7,355 nt of DNA from Lachnospiraceae bacterium (lineage in GTDB: Bacteria > Bacillota > Clostridia > Lachnospirales > Lachnospiraceae). A program made the position numbers and the translations under genes. The stretch covers positions 1-7,355 of the forward strand of contig JAFUUM010000434.1 of NCBI GenBank assembly GCA_017477805.1, given 5' to 3'. Shown here piece by piece: positions 6,637 through 7,355 of the stretch (position 1 is the stretch's first letter; each line of letters starts with the position of its first letter). Below the pieces are notes generated by a model. It saw only the letters and a program-made list of their open reading frames with translations, had not been told where the DNA came from and made no database searches.

Positions 6637-7355
6637 CTATAACAGTACACCGCTCTCCTTCAGCCTTGCCCTCAGGATATCCGTGTTTACCTCTCCGGGT
6701 CTGATATGATCGCGCACACACATGGCTGCCGCCGTGCCAGCCGCATCTCCCATGGAAAAGCAGGAAGGCATCAAACGGATGGCCGCATTCATGTTTCTGT
6801 CGGTGCTCACGCATCTCCCGGCAACAAGGGCATTCTTGATCCGAATGGGAACGAGGATCCGATAGGGGATCCCGTACCGCTCACCCTTTTTGTATTTCGT
6901 GTTTTGGTAAAGTGCGTATCTTTCCTCCGCCTCTTCTTTGGAATTTCCATGAAGATCCATGGAGTAATTATAGTAAGTGATGGCATCCGGAAAATCCGCC
7001 CTGTTTTGATGATCGGTGCCGGTCATGGTGTAAAGCCCCACAATCCGTCTGGTCTCCCGGATCCCGATCTCCGGACCGCTGGATACCAGAATACTGTTTT
7101 CACCGCCGGGCACATAATCCTTCACAAAGCGCACCAGCTTCCGGATCTTTTGCCGGGCTGTCATCTCCGCATTTGACAAGCTGAAGGGATCCAGGGGGTC
7201 CACGTGATAAACATGACCAAAATTGAATAGAGCCACATCGTCCGATGCAAAAGCAATCCCCCCGGCTTTCAGCTCATCCTCCGGAAAACCTCCGTTTTCT
7301 CGGGCCCGGGCGCATGCCAGAGAAAGGTTCCCGTCTTCCCCCTCCTCTTTCTGAT
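6637..7355 (-). CDS. FAD-dependent oxidoreductase, C-terminal part (N-terminus beyond window)
   Basis: The frame is open to the right window edge with no in-frame stop, giving the last 238 residues. A GTG at 7236 is in-frame but internal, since 39 upstream codons also read as protein of the same family. The sequence matches the C-terminal half of FAD-dependent oxidoreductases of the FAD_oxidored type: EIGIRETRRIVGLY (95-108 from the edge), GIPYRILVPIRIKNALVAGR (161-180), then STDRNMNAAIRLMP (183-196) and MGDAAGTAAAM (201-211), which forms the last FAD-binding segment. The dinucleotide-binding GxGxxG motif should lie at the missing N-terminus. Related proteins oxidise various organic substrates, and members near sugar transporters may act on sugars or glycosides; here that is inferred only from the symporter downstream. 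No terminator is evident after the stop, so some read-through into the symporter is possible. Confidence 0.88.
   Translation of the reverse strand, partial: QKEEGEDGNLSLACARARENGGFPEDELKAGGIAFASDDVALFNFGHVYHVDPLDPFSLSNAEMTARQKIRKLVRFVKDYVPGGENSILVSSGPEIGIRETRRIVGLYTMTGTDHQNRADFPDAITYYNYSMDLHGNSKEEAEERYALYQNTKYKKGERYGIPYRILVPIRIKNALVAGRCVSTDRNMNAAIRLMPSCFSMGDAAGTAAAMCVRDHIRPGEVNTDILRARLKESGVLL

Overview
This 7,355-base window carries six genes, all on the minus strand, so every gene reads from right to left. The genes recall gut Clostridia, most likely Lachnospiraceae or a close relative. The reasons are a histidine kinase with a seven-helix N-terminal sensor, a GPH-family sugar symporter, a fused membrane/aminopropyltransferase-like protein, strong GGAG-type ribosome binding sites and sigma-A-like promoters. 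The assignment is an inference from gene content; no rRNA or other marker gene is present.

Layout in the direction of transcription. (1) Right edge to 6637: the C-terminal part of an FAD-dependent oxidoreductase, cut by the window end. (2) 6517-5150: a GPH/MFS_2 sugar:cation symporter. It has its own well-formed promoter in the 119-base gap, overlapped by several inverted repeats, and a strong intrinsic terminator at 5073-5118. (3) 5004-3385: a 539-residue protein with about seven membrane helices followed by a spermidine-synthase-like Rossmann domain, with its own candidate promoter. (4) 3384-2870: about 500 bases without a credible gene, of which 2944-3332 is full of short direct and inverted repeats. 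This looks like a dispersed intergenic repeat or a structured RNA. (5) 2869-2096 and 2071-1511: a DUF4886 SGNH-hydrolase-like protein followed after 24 bases by a flavoredoxin-type flavin reductase, probably one operon. (6) From 1397 off the left edge: a membrane histidine kinase with 7TM, PAS and HisKA regions. Its ATPase domain lies outside the window. It is preceded by a hairpin and an extended -10 promoter.

The oxidoreductase and the symporter are plausibly one sugar or glycoside uptake and oxidation unit, with the symporter controlled from its own promoter. The remaining genes show no clear pathway link. No tRNA, rRNA, CRISPR array, transposase or integrase was recognised. The most unusual stretches are the repeat-rich intergenic region (2944-3332) and the palindrome-dense promoter at 6543-6622.
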